From positions 67,243,449-67,307,448 of the forward strand of contig CM023539.1 in assembly GCA_013350335.1 (NCBI GenBank): 64,000 bases of DNA, read 5' to 3'. Positions 20,230-31,850 of the stretch are shown here, piece after piece (the first letter of the stretch is position 1; every line of letters starts with the position of its first letter). Position numbers and translations under genes: made by a program. This DNA comes from Chimonanthus salicifolius (taxonomy: Eukaryota > Streptophyta > Magnoliopsida > Laurales > Calycanthaceae). Under the pieces are notes generated by a model that was given only the letters and a program-made list of their open reading frames with translations, was not told the origin of the DNA and made no database searches.

Positions 20230-21700
20230 CACATGTTAACATGGGTTATTTTTCATATATTACGTCATTAATGCTTTTTCTTATTATTTGTTTTCTCAGA
20301 TCTCAAATTAGCTTATAAATGTTAAGTATGATTTTCAAATCCATAATGAAAGAGATACACCAACAAGAGACCAAAGTAGAGGAAGAGAGGCAAATTAGAA
20401 AAAATCACAACTAATATTTTGTTTAAATGCATTTTCTTATTTGATATTTGTTTTATATTAAGGTAATAAGTCCAACTCAAATTTTTATATTTTAAGAAAT
20501 ATAGCCCTTTTTAGATTTTTTTTTTTTTTACTTTATTTGATACTAATTGTTGTATAAGTTTGAAAGCTCACAAAGTGTGGTACAGGTGAAATATTGTATT
20601 AAGTTGAAATTATAAATTTTAGGTTTATAGATAAGTATATTAAGGTTTTGGATAAAAGTTGTTTAAAAATGGATATTAGGCCTGATAAAATAAACATTTA
20701 GGTTAAAAAATGGGTATTAGACTTGGTAGCATAGAATTTTTAGTTAAAAATAAATATTGGAGCCATTAGCCTAAAAATGAAGGTTAAAAAATTAGGATAT
20801 TAGGCCTGGTAGCATCAAAAGATGGGTGAGAATTAGATATCGGGCTTGGTAGCATCAAATTTGGGTAAGAATTTGATATTGAGCCTTACAACAACGTTTG
20901 AGCCTTACAACAACGTGCGCTATTAAATGGGTCAAATGGACAAGTGGGCGTCAGATGGTCCATTAAGATTATTGGACATGCCAGATCTAAATTGGAGCTA
21001 ATCCTGTTTTACTAGGCCGGGCAGATTCAAACTTTTTTCTTAGTGGATCTAGATCCATACTAGTTAGGAGGACATATTTGGGTCTGTTTATAGGCCTAGC
21101 CTTTAAATTTGATGAACATAGGTCATTCATTTTTAAATGTTTAAATTAAGAGATACAATGATAAGATAGAGGTAAAACTTATACACAATTCTTAAATCGT
21201 CCTCTTTGCATCACACCCTACTATATAGACTCCAAAATCTATTTAATGGCATATTTTGTTTCAATAGATTTCTTATATAAAACCCCATTTGAATGAAAGG
21301 TTTATCAAGTTTCACTTTAATTTCATCATTTTATCTCTTAAATTATAAACTTTTAAAACAAATTTATTAAAAATTAAAAAAAAAATCCTTAATTAACATG
21401 ATCAACTAGTTTTAAAACTTTGCGCAATTATCTATATAATAGCCGATAAAATGCAAACTCTCGTTGTCCTAACTCAAAAACAATTAATTAGATACATCCC
21501 AACGATGGTCAATGTCTAATTTTAAAACAAAATTAGAAATCTAATGTTATAAAATTATAAATTTAGAAACTCAAAACAGTTATTCCAACTAATTCCACCT
21601 TAAGTCGGTTGACTCAGAGCTGTTGAACTCATCCATCCTTTATTTATATAATCGTTGGAAGCTCAAAACAGTTATTCCTCAAAAACTAATTCCACTTTTT
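20230..21700. repeat. Direct segmental duplication, copy 1
   Basis: This is colinear with 21810-22875, about 1.58 kb downstream. Shared landmarks include TTTTTCATATATTACGTCAT, ATATTTTGTTTAAATGCAT, a block on CACAAAGTGTGG, TTTATAGGCCTA and the TTAAGTCGGTTGACT block. Copy 1 has about 400 extra bases (20665-21070), largely a local minisatellite. No coding sequence was seen. Divergence is moderate, so the duplication is not recent. Confidence 0.8.
20665..20905. repeat. Degenerate minisatellite within duplication copy 1
   Basis: The phrase (GG)ATATTAGGCCTGGTAGCATC recurs five or six times with 40-60-base spacing, interleaved with GGTTAAAAAATGGG-type AT-rich spacers. It is absent from copy 2, so it either expanded there after duplication or was lost from copy 2. 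Confidence 0.65.
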
Positions 21701-21811
21701 AAGTCGGTTGACTCTGGATTGTTGAACTCATCCATCCTTTATATAATTATCAGAAACTGAAAACAGTTATTCCTCATATAATTATCAGAAACTGAAAACA
21801 GTTATTCCTCA
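21550..21811. repeat. ~110-bp tandem repeats with TATA-like core, plus a 35-bp duplication
   Basis: A unit of AAACTCAAAACAGTTATTCC, AAGTCGGTTGACT, GAACTCATCCATCCTTTAT and TATATAATCGTTGG occurs twice here and once, with a partial, at 22740-22875. At 21742-21776 and 21777-21811 a 35-bp segment ending CAGTTATTCCTCA is repeated in tandem without visible change. The CCTTTATTTATATAAT core resembles a TATA box, but no transcript unit can be tied to it. Confidence 0.75.
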
Positions 21812-22875
21812 CGTGTTAATGTGTTTTTTCCATATATTGCATCATTAATACTTTTTCTTACTCTCTTGCTTTCTTAGGTATCAAATGAGTTTATAAATAT
21901 TAAGTTTGTTTTTAGAAGTTCAGAAAGAATGCACCGAGTGGCCAAAGTAGAAGAAGAGAGACAAATTGGAAAAAATGACAACCAATATTTTGTTTAAATG
22001 CATTTTTTATTTGATAATTGTTTTGTATTATGGGTAATAATTTCATTATTTTTTTTTAAATTTTCATGTCTAGTATAGCACTTTTTAGATTTTTTTTAAC
22101 CCGTATATGATACTAAATGTTGTATAAGTTTTAAAGATCATAAAGTGTGGTATAGGTAAAATATTTTATTAGATTGAAATTATAAATTCTAGGCTTATAG
22201 AGGAGTATATTAAAGCTTTGGTTAAAAAAAAAAAATGTTTAAAAATGGGTCTCTTTATAGGCCTACATATAATCTTAACCTTTAATTTTTTATGAGTATA
22301 AGTTATTGATTTTTAAAAATTTAAATTAGAAGAGAGAATGATCAATTAAGGAAAAACGTATACACAACTTGTTTAAATACTTCTCTTTACATCACATCAA
22401 AATCTATTTAATGATTTGTTTTGTTAAAGAGTTGTAGTAAATAAGGTTTTAGTAGAGTTCTTATATAAAAACCCATTTGAGTAAGAGATTTATCAAGTTT
22501 TACTTTTATAAAATCATTCTATCTCTTAAATTTAAATTTTTTAAAACTTTCATTAAAAAATAAAATTACTTAATTAACATGATGAACTAATATTAAAACT
22601 TTACACAATTAATATCTATATAATAACCGATAGAATGTAAACTCTTTGCCCTAACTCAAAAACAATTAACTACATACATCCCAACGTCAGTCAATGTCTA
22701 ATTTTAGAATTTTTTTAGAAATCTAATGTTTTAAAGTTATAGATTCAGAAACTCAAAATAGTTATTCCAACTAATTCCAACTTAAGTCGGTTGACTTGAG
22801 TTGTTGAACTCATCCATCCTTTATTTATATAATCGTTGGAAGCTCAAAACAGTTATTCCTCAGAAAATATTTCCA
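21810..22875. repeat. Direct segmental duplication, copy 2
   Basis: The downstream partner of 20230-21700, in the same order and orientation, without the minisatellite. It ends at the GCTCAAAACAGTTATTCCTC block. No coding potential was seen. Confidence 0.8.
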
Positions 22876-23851
22876 CCTTAACTAGATGTGATTTACATCG
22901 ATAATCCTAACCTAGTTTGGACGAAATTTGCTTGAATCTTATTGTGTGGTGGTAGGGTTGAAACTCAGGTAGGGCGGGTCAGGTTTTGATAAACCCAACC
23001 CTGACCCATGTCAAAACATATTGAACTCGACCCGACCTGACCCGAATTGCTAACTCAACCACTTGACTCGAATTTCTAATACTCTCAACCCAACTATTGA
23101 CCTGGCCTGACCCAACCCAACCCAACCCAAAAAGACCAGAGTTTGACCTGAGCCTGAACGGTAATGTTCTTCAATATATCTTCAATACTAACATATTAAT
23201 AAATATGTTGTATTAAGTTTTATGAAGAAGAAACTTAAAAAAAAACTTTCATATGTTGTGAGAGGTTACTGAGAGGTTGCTCAATCTTTCAGGGGGTAGG
23301 TTGAACCCTCATATTAATATTTAATCCATTTGTCATATAGGTCGAACCCTCATAACCCATTCAAATACTAAAATAAATGGGTTGGCAGTGACCAATCTCT
23401 TATCCCAATTTTTTTAAGTAGGTCAATTTATTCATCCATATTTGATTGGCCCATTTACCCATTTAACCGTTGAAAATCTAGATTTCTTTTTTCTTTTATA
23501 ATAAATGGAAGAATAGGGCCTACAACCATGACCAGCATTAACTTTGAAAATGATAGATAGAAATCTATAAAACATTCAGTGAATGAGAGCAAAAGAGTTT
23601 TTTTATCAGAAAAATATAAAAGGTTTCAAGAAAAAAAATTGAAATAAAAAAATAATGGAGCTTTTGCCAGAAGAACTAAAAGTCTTAGGCTTTCTTTTAA
23701 AATATAACTAATTTTTTTTCTTAGTTATTAATAGGAGCAAATCAAACATGTAAAAATTACTATGCATGGGCAATCTCAATCCTTGCCTGGACTAAATTAT
23801 ATAAATATTCATAGCTTCGACTCATCAAATTAATAGGTATACAGATCCAAC
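22876..23851. other. Unassigned AT-rich sequence with CCCAA/CCGAC-type repeat
   Basis: From about 22975 to 23160 there is a degenerate run of GACCCGACC, AACCCAACCC and TGACCC words, common in plant non-coding DNA and not the telomeric CCCTAAA. The remainder is featureless AT-rich sequence. It lies 3' of the RLP exon. Confidence 0.4.
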
Positions 23852-23864
23852 ATCAATTCCCATC

Positions 23865-24047
23865 TCTTTTTTTTTTTTTTTTTGAATTTACGTGTGGAAA
23901 ACCGTAGAATACCCAATGTAAAACCCCCATGGGTGAGCCCACTACCCCCTAGGGCACACCAAGGTTAGACCATCGGGGCTCGAACCCGCAACCTCCCGCT
24001 TCTTGAGGTGGGAGACAACCAGTTGAGCTACACCCATGTGGGTAACA
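23865..24047 (-). mobile_element. tRNA-derived SINE (copy 1)
   Basis: Read on the minus strand, the 183-bp unit begins with a tRNA-like head: an A box (TAGCTCAACTGGT) and a B box (GGTTCGAGCC) about 35 bases apart, the internal RNA polymerase III promoter. It ends in a run of A (the T run at 23865-23881 on the plus strand). Flanks ATCAATTCCCATC (23852-23864) and ATCAATTCCATCC (24048-24060) fit a 12-13-bp target duplication. Size and design resemble plant Au-like SINEs. Related shorter copies lie near 43.54 and 49.34 kb. Confidence 0.85.
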
Positions 24048-24060
24048 ATCAATTCCATCC

Positions 24061-24319
24061 TGGGTGCAATGTCCATGTTCATTGAAAGTAGGGCAATGGA
24101 AAAGTTGAAATCCTATTTGCAATTATTTTAAAAATTAAGCACTCAATAAAATGATGAAGAGAAGATAGAAGAATATGATGCAGTAGGGAACTCTTCTATT
24201 ATTGAAATGCAAATTGTTATTTTAAGAAAAATAAGCATTACATAAATAAGTCCTTTAAGAGAGTTGAAATGTAGTGTTGGTTATTCAAGTAATACAATCA
24301 TTACTCAAGTAGTCTAATA
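24061..24319. other. 3' flank of the RLP gene
   Basis: AT-rich sequence directly downstream (minus strand) of the RLP stop codon, likely holding its 3' UTR. Several AATAAA-like words are present, but the polyadenylation site cannot be chosen from sequence alone. Confidence 0.35.
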
Positions 24320-26148
24320 TCACCCTCTAATGATTTCACCACAAAACTCAATAAATCGATCCGCAGTTAGGAAGAATTTCTTCCTCCAAGTTCCATTCAA
24401 TGCGAGAAGAATAATGAAACCCCAAAATCCTAATGCATAAGATGCAGCAACAAATGAGTAGAAAAATACAGGATTGTCAACAAACCTCAATGTATCATCT
24501 TCTTCCTCAATGGTAGGGTGTGGAGGGTGCGATGGATTGTTGGAAGAGCAATTTCTTTCAAGTGGTTTCCCACAAAGACCTGGATTGCCCTCATAGCTGC
24601 TTGCATTAAAAGTGGAGAATTGGCCTTCCAAATCTGGTAATGCTCCAGAGAGATCATTAAAGGCAACATTAAAAGTACCAAGGGTATGCAATGCGGTTAA
24701 CTGTGGGGGAATACGACCAATCAATCTGTTGTGAGAGAGATCCAAACTTTCTATATTCTTTAAATATTGAAAGGACTCTGGAATATCACCCATTAGATGG
24801 TTGTGAGATAAGTTCAATGAGTGAAGCTCTCTCAAATATCCCAACTCCTTTGGAATGTTACCTGTCAATTGATTCAAAGAGAAATCGACTCCGGTCATCA
24901 TGGAAAGTGGAGTTCCTTCATAAGACCACAAGTTCCCCTTTGTTGTGAACTCAGTTCTAAAGATTGTAATTTGTAACATTCTATCGAAAAAACTCAAATC
25001 GACAAGCGTTTTGTTCATCCAAGCAGAAATATTATGGAGGCAAGAAGGTATGGTGCCTGAAAGATGGTTATTTGACAAATCCAAGAAACGCAAATTTTGC
25101 ATTTGACATAATTCAGTTGGAATGGGTCCATGAAAATCATTATGACTTAAGAGAGCAAAAGAAAGATTGCCAAGTGTTGGTAACCAAGTTGGGATAATGC
25201 CTTTGAAAAAGTTTCTTCTGAAGTTTAGGGCCTGCAAATTTGTGCTATTAGATGGCATGCGTGGTACTATTTTTGTGAAGCCATTTCCATCAATGAATAG
25301 TAATCTCAAGGCAGACAAGTTTGAATTTGGCAATGGGATATCCCCATGTAATTTGTTGTTTGATAACCACAAGTAAACCAATGACGGGCTATTTGCTAGC
25401 AACATGTGAATCTCTCCGGAAAAGTTGTTGTTCGACGAATCCAACACTTCCAATGATTCCATGTTACTGCTGAGAGAAATTTCACCTTGCAAGGAATTTC
25501 CAGACATGTTGAGGACTTGCAACGAAGGAAAGAAAATGCTTATGTTGGCTGGAAAGATCCCCCGAAAATGATTGTTGGAGATGTCGAGCCACATAATGCC
25601 ATTTGTTGAAATGCCTTGAGAAGGAAGAGGAAATGAACCCCCTAACTGATTGTCACTTAGTAACAACTGATAGGCCTCCGTCAAGTTATAGAATAGCCAA
25701 TTAGGAATGTTACCAGTAAGGTGGGTATTTGAGAGATCCAGTATGCTCAAGTAGTTTTGAGTGGCCAAAAAGCTCGGAATGACACTACCACTACGCTTGT
25801 TGACTTGCGTATTTGATAGAAGTAGGAAAGCAAGCTCAAATGATGGAAGCCATGTTGGGGATTCTGTTTCTACCTCTAACATTGGATTGTTTGAAAGATC
25901 AACGGACTGAAGCATAGATAAGTTCGCCAAGGTGGAGAATTCAAATACGCCATCCAAATTGTTATCGCCAAGCCAAATCGCTTGCAACAAACTAAGGTTT
26001 CCTAAAGGTAGAATGCTCCCACTAATTAGATTTCCAGACAGATCTAAGTATTCAAGGGACTGCATATAACCGATACATGGAGGAATTCTTCCTTCAATTG
26101 AATTGTAGCCCAAATTCATCGACTTTAGCTTTCGTAATTCACAAAGCC
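24320..26148 (-). CDS. Leucine-rich-repeat receptor-like protein, terminal exon
   Basis: This exon encodes about 610 residues of an RLP, a plasma-membrane protein with outer LRRs and no kinase. The open frame can start at a Met at 26182, but the real exon probably begins at 26148 after an acceptor (TCTATAACAG, phase 1), giving GLCELRKLKSMNL. Counting from that Met: about 15 LRRs (14-384), a non-LRR island (385-427), four more LRRs (428-521), a Cys pair (NPGLCGKPLERNC), an acidic stretch (EEEDD), one membrane helix (572-595) and a short basic tail with RKK. The signal peptide and first LRRs are missing from this exon and were not found to 28.6 kb. No frame break is seen. It is either the last exon of a gene split by repeats or an N-terminally truncated copy. 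Confidence 0.92.
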
Positions 26149-26158
26149 CTGTTATAGA
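26140..26158 (-). other. Splice acceptor of the RLP terminal exon
   Basis: On the minus strand a T-rich tract (ATTTTTTTTATG) leads to CTATAACAG, then GGCTTTGTGAATT. The same phase and a matching TGCAG or GAAG junction precede the homologous GLC exons at 48335 and 43903, which supports this boundary over the upstream Met. Confidence 0.7.
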
Positions 26159-26376
26159 CATAAAAAAAATAATAAGTTTCATAAATTATAATGATAGAAA
26201 TTCTTCAAGAAATCAATTTGTTTGATGTCCACTTCAAATAATAAGATTAAAAAAATTCTCCTAGCGATTTCAATTTCAAGTCTTAAAATCGAAGTGTAGA
26301 TTTTAGGATGTTATTATGGGCCCAGTTCAAACAAGACCGTTGGTTCTCAACTTCTATCACCTAACTAATAAGACAT

Positions 26377-27117
26377 TGATGTAGCACACACGTGGGACCC
26401 AAGGCCCAACGCGTGGGCACAAAATAAAACCGAGAATAGAAGATTGATGAAGAATAGAAGGAAAAGAAATCAATGAACATCCGTTTGAAACAGAGACAAC
26501 AGTTTTGGCAATTTCATTTGTTCCTTCTACACCAACCATGCTCGAGATCTTCTTATTTTCATTTCCAATTCTTTCTTTCTTATTTTTTTCGTTTGATTTC
26601 TTTTTCTACTTTTAGTTTGCTTGAATGTATATAAAACCCTTATTTGGGATGTAAAAGAAACAACAGATTTTGATAATGAATTTATTTTGGGTTTTACCAT
26701 GTCTATCTTCTTCTTCCCCAGGGGATTCCGGTTCTAGCTTGTGGATTTGAGTATTCTCCTCCGACGATGGCATTCGACGGAGTTCTTCTCTTCCCTTCCA
26801 ATGCCACCTTCTCTTCCCTTCCAACACCCACCTTCTCATTTAATTTTCTTTCGAGACTTAGCCTTCACATCCAATCACCCAACTCGCCCATTGATACCCA
26901 GACCCCATTTGACCCGTTAAGTCTTTCACCTTTTTAAACCAACCTTGACCGTACCATACCCTTGTTCCCATATGTTCTTTTTAAATCTCATCATCTCCAC
27001 TAAATACCATTCCATTAATCAAATCTACTTAGCCCATTACACCTTTTAATGCCCATATTAACCCAATTAAATCAAATCTGTCCAAATTATCCACACCCGA
27101 TCCTACCCATTGCATCA
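26377..27117 (+). mobile_element. Solo LTR related to element C
   Basis: It starts TGATGTAGCAC and ends CCGATCCTACC...TTGCATCA, the same termini as the LTRs of element C at 3337 and 5611. It also has the shared TTTTGGGTTTTACCATGTCTA block. Flanking GACAT (26372-26376) and CACAT (27118-27122) match in four of five bases, fitting a target duplication. Its 741 bp is shorter than the element C LTRs, so it is a diverged relative or has internal deletions. It sits in the intron or upstream flank of the RLP exon. Confidence 0.8.
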
Positions 27118-27122
27118 CACAT

Positions 27123-28609
27123 AATCATCATGAGTTTCCGATGAAGCAACCGTTTGAAAAATTATAATTCTAATTTAAAGAATTTATATTTATTTGAATG
27201 ATTAAATATTTTATTCATATCAATGAACTCAGCGGTGACAATCAATCAAATGAGTATTGCTCTAATGCTAATTTTAATTTTTGGAGAATTAAATATGCTA
27301 AGGAATATTTGACTTCAAAAGAGACAATGAGTGTTACATTGGGAAGTTTTATGATAAAGGTTCCTGATTTGTTTATCATTGTTTAGATAGTGAAATATGG
27401 ATATAAAGATCAATCTAATGTTCTTTATTATCAAAATCATATCCATTTCATAATTTTTTCTGCAAGATACTCTAAAATAGTAATTATCTTAGAAAACTGG
27501 GATTTTATAAATATTTTGAAATGTTTTTTGGAAAATCATAGATATCCAATAAACTATATCAATCACATTAAGGAATCTGCATTCAATTCCATAAGCACTT
27601 GATATTGTTTCATTAAATTATTTTAAAAGCCCTAAAATTGAGATTATTCTAGAGCAAAAATTCAAATAAATTGATAAAAATAACTCAAAAATGGACAAAT
27701 TTTAAGAGAAAATGTTGGAAATTGACAAATACCCTTCACACTTGAAACTTTATTCTAAACCATCTTAAAATCATATCCAATTTAAGATACGACCAGAAAA
27801 ATGATGAAAAGGATATTTTTAAAAAATGATGGAAAGGAGATTTTATCTAACACGCTTTTATTAATGGTTCACTAAAAGTAAAAATATCCCATTCTCATCT
27901 CATTTAGTCGGTGAGAGAGAGCGCCACGAGAGTATTAGATGCTGCAATTGCAAGCTACAACTAGTCAGGAATTTTGATTAGAGAGAATTCATATTTCACT
28001 AATTTTAAAACGTTCTATTTGTCATTTTTAATAATTTCTTCTAAAAGTATGAAAAGGATAATTGAAATGATCTATCTTTCTTCATGTCATGTTAACAAGT
28101 AGAAAAACTTGTACATAATCAGCTTTTGATTTAGTCATTATCACAGTTTATGATCCTATAATTAAAAGAAAAAGGGAAGATAGATGAATGAATACTTGAT
28201 AGAGAGAATTGTCAAACCGTTTAAAATGAGTTCAATAAATCTATCTTAACTTTTGATTTTTTGAAATTAAAATAAAACAACTGAATAATTTCTTTATTTA
28301 TCATCGTCAACGAATGATTAACAAATTGGTTCTAAATTTAAAGAAAACAAGTTTTTTAAAAATCTCAAGCACTAGAAAGTCCTTTCTACTGATGTTATAT
28401 GTATCACAATAATCCTTGCATAAGTTTCTTTTTCGAATGGAGATTACCATGTACAATTCTACAAAGCATGTAGAATGAAGAGATTGGAATTCACTCTCCA
28501 TTAAGATTTATTATATAATATGAAAATTCCAATGGTGATAGCAACAACTTTGTTGCATAGAAAAAAAATAAAAGTGGTGTTGGGAAAAAACTACTATATT
28601 TTTCCTTTT
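27123..28609. other. AT-rich intron or flank of the RLP gene
   Basis: No open frame with a recognisable domain. The part at 27460-27790 is colinear with 44340-44650, which lies upstream of another RLP exon copy (shared words CATTAAATTATTT, AAAAATTCAAA, GACAAAT and ATCTTAAAATCA). So this is probably RLP intron DNA carried by the gene family, not random spacer. Upstream exons encoding the signal peptide or N-terminal LRRs were looked for and not seen. Confidence 0.5.
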
Positions 28610-29185
28610 TGTGTGAAAAAAAAAAAAAGGGCAAATAAAACAACAATTATTAAGCAAGAAATAGTCAAATAAATCCAATCGTACGACACCCATATTTACG
28701 TCGTTCGACAATGTGCCTACATCCATGGGACATGTTCTGAATCAATCTTCCACTATACAAATAATAGGATTATAAGGTTTCTTTCTAGCCAAATTAGAGG
28801 CTCACAAACAACAACCCATCATCAAGAGCACAACATTCTTGGATCCCAGCAACAATAAAAATAATATATGGAGAGATCTCACAAAAAAGGGGGTAGAGGT
28901 TGTGGAGACGCTAAATCCATGATTTGAACAGGTAGTTTGCCCACGATATCAGGAGAAAACTCTCCAAATTTGAGATGAATCAGATTAAACATGATGGCTA
29001 GATCTCATCCTCTTCTCCTTTCCTCTTCTTCCTCGGTTACATCCTCTCTCTTTCTTTCTCCTGTTTGTTTTCTCTTTTTTCGTTGTTTTTTTCTTTCTCA
29101 CAAACTCTCCATTTCTCTCAAGCCTTTTTTTGTGTTTCTTTTATTAGATGTGGGCCCCACCTCTTATGAGGAGGGACACCCAACA
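28610..29185 (-). repeat. 3' LTR of minus-strand copia element F (outer end approximate)
   Basis: On the minus strand the LTR starts at 29185 (TGTTGGGTGTCCC) after the polypurine tract CTGGAGGGGGAGATT. It carries the shared LTR motif at 28695-28729 (ACGTCGTTCGAC...GCCTACATCCATGGG). The far end near 28610 is a guess from a TG at that point. Confidence 0.65.
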
Positions 29186-30505
29186 AATCTCCCCCTCCAG
29201 ACCCATGTGAGGGGCTCAACCAAGCCCGCTTTGTTTCTACACAATTCATATTTCTCCTTAAGCAAGGTTTTAGTCATCATATCCAACCCATTTTCATCAG
29301 TATGAATTTTCTCAAGTTGAAACAACTTCTCCAACACATCATGTATCCAATGATACCTTGCATCAATATGTTTCAATCTTGAATGGAAGGTTGGGTTCTT
29401 ACTCAAATGAATGATACTTTGATTGTCACAAAAAAGAACATACCTCTATTGCTCTAATCTCAAATCATGTAGGAATCTCTTCATCCACAATATGTCCTTG
29501 CATGCCTCAGATACTACAATGTACTCAGGCCATGTAGTAGATAGAGCAACACATTTCTACAACTTGGACTGCCAAGCTACAACTCCCCTAAAAAGGTCAT
29601 CAAGTAACCTGACGTGGTCTTTCTAGTATCAATGTCTCCTGCCATGTCTACATCTGTGGAGCCTTCTAACAAAGGTTTACAATTTTCAAAGCGCAAACAC
29701 ATCTTCTAAGTTCCTCAAAGATACCTAAGAATCTATTTAACTGTAGCACAGTGTGTCTTGCCAGTATTAGAAAGGAATCTACTGACAACACCAACTACAT
29801 AAGCTATGATTGGCCTTGTACACACCATAACATACATCAAACTACCAACTGCCAACTGTTGATGCACAAGGAACTTCCCTTATGTCACCTTTTTCTTTCT
29901 CACTTGATGGAGACTGCTCGGAACTGAGTTTGAAATGATTTATAAGTGGAGTACTCAATGACTTTTTGTCCATATTAAATCTTTCAAGCACCTTCTTAAT
30001 TTACCTCTCTTGTGATGACCAAAGCTTGCCAATTTTTGTATCTCTTGTGATCTTCATACTAAGTATCTGTTTTTCCGACCCTAAATCTTTCATAGCAAAG
30101 GATCTACTGAACTTTGCTTTCAACTTGTTAATTTTGGTAGCATCTTGTCCAACAATTGACATATCATCTACGTAAAGCAGCAAAATAATAAAATTACCAT
30201 CTAAGAATTTCTTCATATACACACATTGATCTGAAGTAGTCCTTCTGTAGTCATGATCAACCATGAACGAATCAAACTTTTTGTACCATTGTCACGATGC
30301 CTGCTTTAACCCATATATGCTCCCCTTTCGTTTGCAAACCAAGTTCTCTTTGCCTTTTACTCTGAACCCTCAAGTTTCTCCATGTAGATCTCTTCCTCCG
30401 AGTCACCATGAAGGAATGTTGTCTACACATCAAGTTGCTCAATCTCTAAATTAAACTTGCAACCAAACCAAGTACAACTTGAACAAATGGGAATCTTCCC
30501 ACCTA
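29186..30505 (-). pseudogene. Copia reverse transcriptase-RNase H remnant (element F)
   Basis: The minus strand reads, in element order: EIEQLDV, a stop, TTFLHGDSEEEIYM (from about 30440), then DQCVYMKKF and LLYVDDMSIVG (30001-30264) with an intact YVDD catalytic motif. RNase H follows: GSLMYVMVCTRPIIAYVVG, a decayed SDADMAGD-type block, then SKNPTFHSRLKHIDARYHWI (29406 downward) and DMMTKTLLKEKYE. The C-terminus lies just before the polypurine tract. The copy is truncated at about 30505, where the LTR region of another copia begins. Confidence 0.85.
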
Positions 30506-30549
30506 TCTTCCATTCAATAAGAACCTCAATGGCTGCTATTAAGGGGAGT

Positions 30550-30699
30550 TCTAATCCAAGTTGAACTCTCTCTAATTAGCCCTAATCCAAGTTGTAATTG
30601 TTTCCTAATTGATTTGTTCCTCTTCAAAGAGAGGCTCGTAAATTCTATTTATATCTATGATAATGAGAAATACAGTGAGTTATTTCACCAAATTCTACA
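30550..30699 (+). repeat. 5' LTR of element G
   Basis: Landmarks are CCAAGTTGAACTCTCTCTAA, TTGATTTGTTCCTCTTCAAA, a TATA-like TCTATTTATATCT and the end CAAATTCTACA, all shared with 35344-35493. Short LTRs near 150 bp are typical of several plant copia lineages. Confidence 0.85.
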
Positions 30700-31850
30700 T
30701 GGTACATAGTTAGAGTGTCCTTGGAACATCAGAAATTTCAAATCCCTCCCTTCTCTTCTCTATACCCAGATTTTTTTCTTTTTCGATTTGAAAGAAACCC
30801 TTCCTTCTCTATTCCACCGTACAACAACCATCTCTCAATGACAAGTATCTCTTCTCATCCCTAGCTCTCTCCGATGATCCCACCTAGCCACATTGAACCC
30901 CCAAGCCCTGATCCCTTTCTCTCTGTTTTCATCTGCAATCGTCTCCTCTCTGCACAATGATCCCACTCTTTCAATTGTGATTTCCTCTCAGAAAAGAGGC
31001 AGCCTTCATGCCTACTTCAGTAGACGCCACTTTTCGATCCTCTCTCTTCTTGTCTGGATATTTTCATCTGCAACTAAATGACTCCTCTCAGATCTGTTCT
31101 TCTCAGATCTGGCATAGGGAATCACCTTCTCTATCCAGATACAACCAGATCTCATCGTCCTCTCGCTGCTGCTGCTCCGGTTATCTTCTCTGACCTGAAT
31201 CCCACCTTGCTGCAGTTTGATTCTTCATAAACCCAGGCCCAAGTTTTGCAAGAAGTTGCAGGATTCTGTTAAAGCCAGACACAAGTTCTGGTGTTATCCA
31301 CGAACGACACCTTGTGTTGCAGCCAGCGTTCTTGCAGAAGGTATTTTGTTCCTGCAGCAACCATGCCTTCAGCAAGAGTCTCCCTATTGTTGTTCGTCGA
31401 CTTTCAGTAGCCTGCATCACCAGTCGGACCTACATTATGTGAGCAACCCACCATATCTATTGACACCCAAGTTCGAGCAGATCAATCATTCCATATCTGC
31501 AGTCTGCTTGGGCTTCCTCTACTTCCAGTTTGAGCGGCGACTTCCTGCTGTTGTTCTCGCCTCTCCTGCTAGGTCCATCCTTTGTTGCTCCAGCAGCCAA
31601 AAAAAAAAAAAAATTGCCACAACAAACCTAGATTCGCATATGTGTGCAGATCGCAGCAGCCACTCTGATTCTAGGCCATGTTATTCTAAGACATGCCACT
31701 ATACAGATGAATCTATAGAGTTCTGAGGTGCTAAGGCATAGCGGTGATCCAAGTGAAGACGGAGATTTGCACTTCCATTTCAAGGATCCGTTTGAGCCGA
31801 ATTCAGACATACCATTGATTTTCTTCCAAGATTAAACCTAGGCCAGTACA
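30700..31850 (+). other. Pyrimidine-rich leader and gag-position sequence of element G
   Basis: This interval should hold leader and gag but has no continuous gag frame. It is rich in CT and in CAGATCT words (31080-31160), like the interiors of elements E and I. Open frames on both strands at 31217-31726 are accidental. Confidence 0.5.

Noticed and set aside
22975..23160. Telomere- or centromere-like CCCAA/CCGAC repeat
   Set aside because: The unit is irregular, short and common in plant introns and LTRs; no periodic array.
23930..24035. Possible tRNA gene on the minus strand
   Set aside because: A and B boxes are present, but the unit continues to an A-rich tail and has a target duplication; a SINE explains it better.
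26149..26182. Start of the RLP protein at the Met at 26182
   Set aside because: Residues before GLCEL are intron-like (T-rich, then an acceptor), and paralogous exons start at the same point after an acceptor.
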